Program-made: the position numbers and the translations under genes
Source: Bacillota bacterium
GTDB taxonomy: Bacteria; Bacillota_I; Bacilli_A; Izemoplasmatales; Hujiaoplasmataceae
Direction of reading: 5' to 3'
Length of the DNA: 37,190 bases
Assembly: GCA_003245625.1 (NCBI GenBank)
Contig: QKCT01000053.1
Coordinates: forward strand, 1 to 37,190
Notes under the pieces: model-generated
Told to the model about the DNA's origin: nothing
Seen by the model: the letters and a program-made list of their open reading frames with translations, nothing else
Databases searched by the model: none
Shown here: positions 35,523 through 37,190 of the stretch, piece by piece
How the letters are laid out: each line of letters begins with the position of its first letter
Position numbering within the stretch: the stretch's first letter is position 1

Positions 35523-36824
35523 CTATCCTTTGATATCTTGACGATGCAAGATGGCTATATTGCTAATCTGTAGCAAGTTTTTATTGCTATACAGATTGAA
35601 ATCAAAATCACTCTTCCGTACTTTGTGCGTTTTAAGCGAACCATCATTTTCTCGATATTGTACAAGATAATATTGTTCAAACTGTTTGGAATAATCCTGA
35701 AATTCAAAATGCTGCAATGTTCCTAACTCATCAATATAAAACAAGAATGGAATCATCTCAGGAAAAACTTGAAATTGTCGCTCTAACACTACTATTTTAC
35801 TCGTTTTTGATAATAATGGCAACAAGTCGCATAAAAGAAGTTTGACATCCGTTAGATTCCCATAGGTTAAAGTATTAGATAGGCACATGGAATCGTGGCC
35901 AGTAACATGTAAATAAATCATCACCAACATGATTTTTTGTACATGATTTAGCAAATGATAGCTATCGCTTGAAAAAGATACATTCTTCCAATGATTTAAG
36001 TAAGAATAATCCTTTAGGTTTCTTTTTACTCCTTCTGTAATGACACTCACAAGATCTATTTTCCGTAATTTAAGCTTCCTTCGAATATCTTGAAGTAGTT
36101 CTTTTTCATCGGCAATAATCTGATCAACATTTGTGATTTCTTCTGAGGATAACAATTGATTTTCATTCACAAGCAGAAAAGTTAAATTCATCGGCAATAT
36201 CTCAAATCGAATTTCCAAACCTGTACCTTCGACTCTAAATTGTCTTTTCGGTTCCAAAAATAGATAATGTACAACACGGTCTAGATCTTTTTGTTTCGTG
36301 TTTGTATCTAAAGAAAACGGATAATGAAAATAGTACATCCGCGTGGAATGTTGTAAAAGTTCGGAATCAATACTTAGACTTTGTCTTAATGCCAATGAAA
36401 GAATACGAGATTGAAGACGATCAAATAATGATTCAACTCCGGCTTTTTTTACGAGCATTTGAAACGAGATATCTTCCTTCCCAAACTGCGTCAAAAGTCT
36501 TATAAAGGCGGGGTTTTGTTCGTTTAAGTCATATAAGTTTGCAAATAAAGAAACAGTCAATTCTTCTGCCTTTTCTATCGAGAGGAAATCATGATTCTTA
36601 GCATTATAAATTGCAATTTGGATTGTGTGTAGATAATCCAAAAGCGCTAAATATAGGTCAAACTTATCTTCAAAACGATAGTAAAAACTGCCTTTGTTGA
36701 AGGCGGCATTTTTAATAATTTCATTGACAGATGCTAGGTCATAAGATTTCTCAGAGAACTCTTTTAATGTTGCATCAAATAACGCTTGATTTTCACGTAA
36801 TAAATAACTCTTATCCTTCACCAT
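35523..36824 (-). CDS. TetR-family regulator with a C-terminal degenerate ABC-ATPase-like domain
   Basis: TetR HTH 'DLASVNEIIKNAAFNKGSFYYRFEDKFDLYLALLDYL'; C-terminal half follows the order of ABC ATPase secondary structure but lacks Walker A/B residues. Confidence 0.75.
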   Translation of the reverse strand: MVKDKSYLLRENQALFDATLKEFSEKSYDLASVNEIIKNAAFNKGSFYYRFEDKFDLYLALLDYLHTIQIAIYNAKNHDFLSIEKAEELTVSLFANLYDLNEQNPAFIRLLTQFGKEDISFQMLVKKAGVESLFDRLQSRILSLALRQSLSIDSELLQHSTRMYYFHYPFSLDTNTKQKDLDRVVHYLFLEPKRQFRVEGTGLEIRFEILPMNLTFLLVNENQLLSSEEITNVDQIIADEKELLQDIRRKLKLRKIDLVSVITEGVKRNLKDYSYLNHWKNVSFSSDSYHLLNHVQKIMLVMIYLHVTGHDSMCLSNTLTYGNLTDVKLLLCDLLPLLSKTSKIVVLERQFQVFPEMIPFLFYIDELGTLQHFEFQDYSKQFEQYYLVQYRENDGSLKTHKVRKSDFDFNLYSNKNLLQISNIAILHRQDIKG

Positions 36825-36833
36825 AACAACCTC

Positions 36834-36862
36834 ATTATACCATGTGGTTTATACTATATGGT
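36834..36862 (-). promoter_or_regulatory. Candidate promoter/operator of the TetR operon
   Basis: Minus strand TATAAT (36834-36839) abutting inverted repeat ACCATAT-N10-ACATGGT (36839-36862, one arm mismatch). Confidence 0.5.
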
Positions 36863-36894
36863 TTAATTATATCACAGAGTTTAAAAAAAGAAAA

Positions 36895-36914
36895 GAAGAG
36901 ATTGTTATCTCTTC
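36895..36914 (-). terminator. Probable terminator of the gene at the window edge
   Basis: GAAGAGAT-tgtt-ATCTCTTC followed by T-rich tract on the minus strand. Confidence 0.6.
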
Positions 36915-37190
36915 CTGTTTTCGGCCATTTTATCTTGTATAAAGGCTTCAAAAGCTTCTTTTTGTGAGTCCTCATCAAAACCATCAAAACTCAAGATAAA
37001 GCTCTTTCGATCGAAGGTTTGTAATAAATAGAATGTAGTAGCTTTTTTAAATTTTGAGATTTGACTATATTCCACTTTATAAGACTTGATATTAAAGACT
37101 GTTAGATCTTCCTCTGTAAATAAATATGTTTGCATAACAGGTTGTTCTACTAAGGGTGAGCGTTTCAGCAATCTCTTGGTCGTTAATTTT
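36905..37190 (-). CDS. Partial CDS, YcxB-like C-terminal domain protein (truncated by window edge)
   Basis: Frame stays open to 37190; 'YLFTEEDLTVFNIKSYKVEYSQISKFKKATTFYLLQTFDRKSFILSFDGF' resembles YcxB-like C-terminal domains. Confidence 0.5.
   Translation of the reverse strand, partial: KLTTKRLLKRSPLVEQPVMQTYLFTEEDLTVFNIKSYKVEYSQISKFKKATTFYLLQTFDRKSFILSFDGFDEDSQKEAFEAFIQDKMAENRKR

Noticed and set aside
1-37190. Alternative genetic code (UGA = Trp) given the Mollicutes-like content
   Set aside because: Conserved Trp codons are TGG and TGA terminates genes such as recU, GH2 and GH36

Overview
AT-rich, densely packed bacterial chromosomal segment using the standard bacterial code (TGG = Trp; TGA used as stop, e.g. 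recU). Gene content suggests a Firmicutes/Mollicutes-type organism; that is inference. The housekeeping half holds: ruvA; a lipoprotein-LytTR-DUF3021-like cluster; asparaginase; nadA-nadB-PHP; rarA; RNase J; recU; CIRCE-controlled htpG; TPP-riboswitch-controlled thiT; pyrimidine-nucleoside phosphorylase; a histidine phosphatase; and a 5'-nucleotidase lipoprotein. The accessory half has two notable systems. (1) Two adjacent giant paralogous membrane proteins (1241 and 2290 aa) have a CvpA-like multi-TM N-terminus followed by about 9 and about 20 copies of a degenerate repeat (motif around 'SAIxHATISKQIxDL...VIP...ELxxLLxALxxLxIxDxxS'). The larger one contains a dimeric higher-order repeat. A lipid-anchored trypsin-like protease is divergently transcribed next to them. 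(2) A tightly coupled operon encodes a TetR-type regulator whose C-terminal half resembles a degenerate ABC ATPase, an ABC-2-type permease, a GH36 alpha-galactosidase and a GH2 beta-galactosidase-like enzyme. No CRISPR array, rRNA, tRNA or transposase was recognised.
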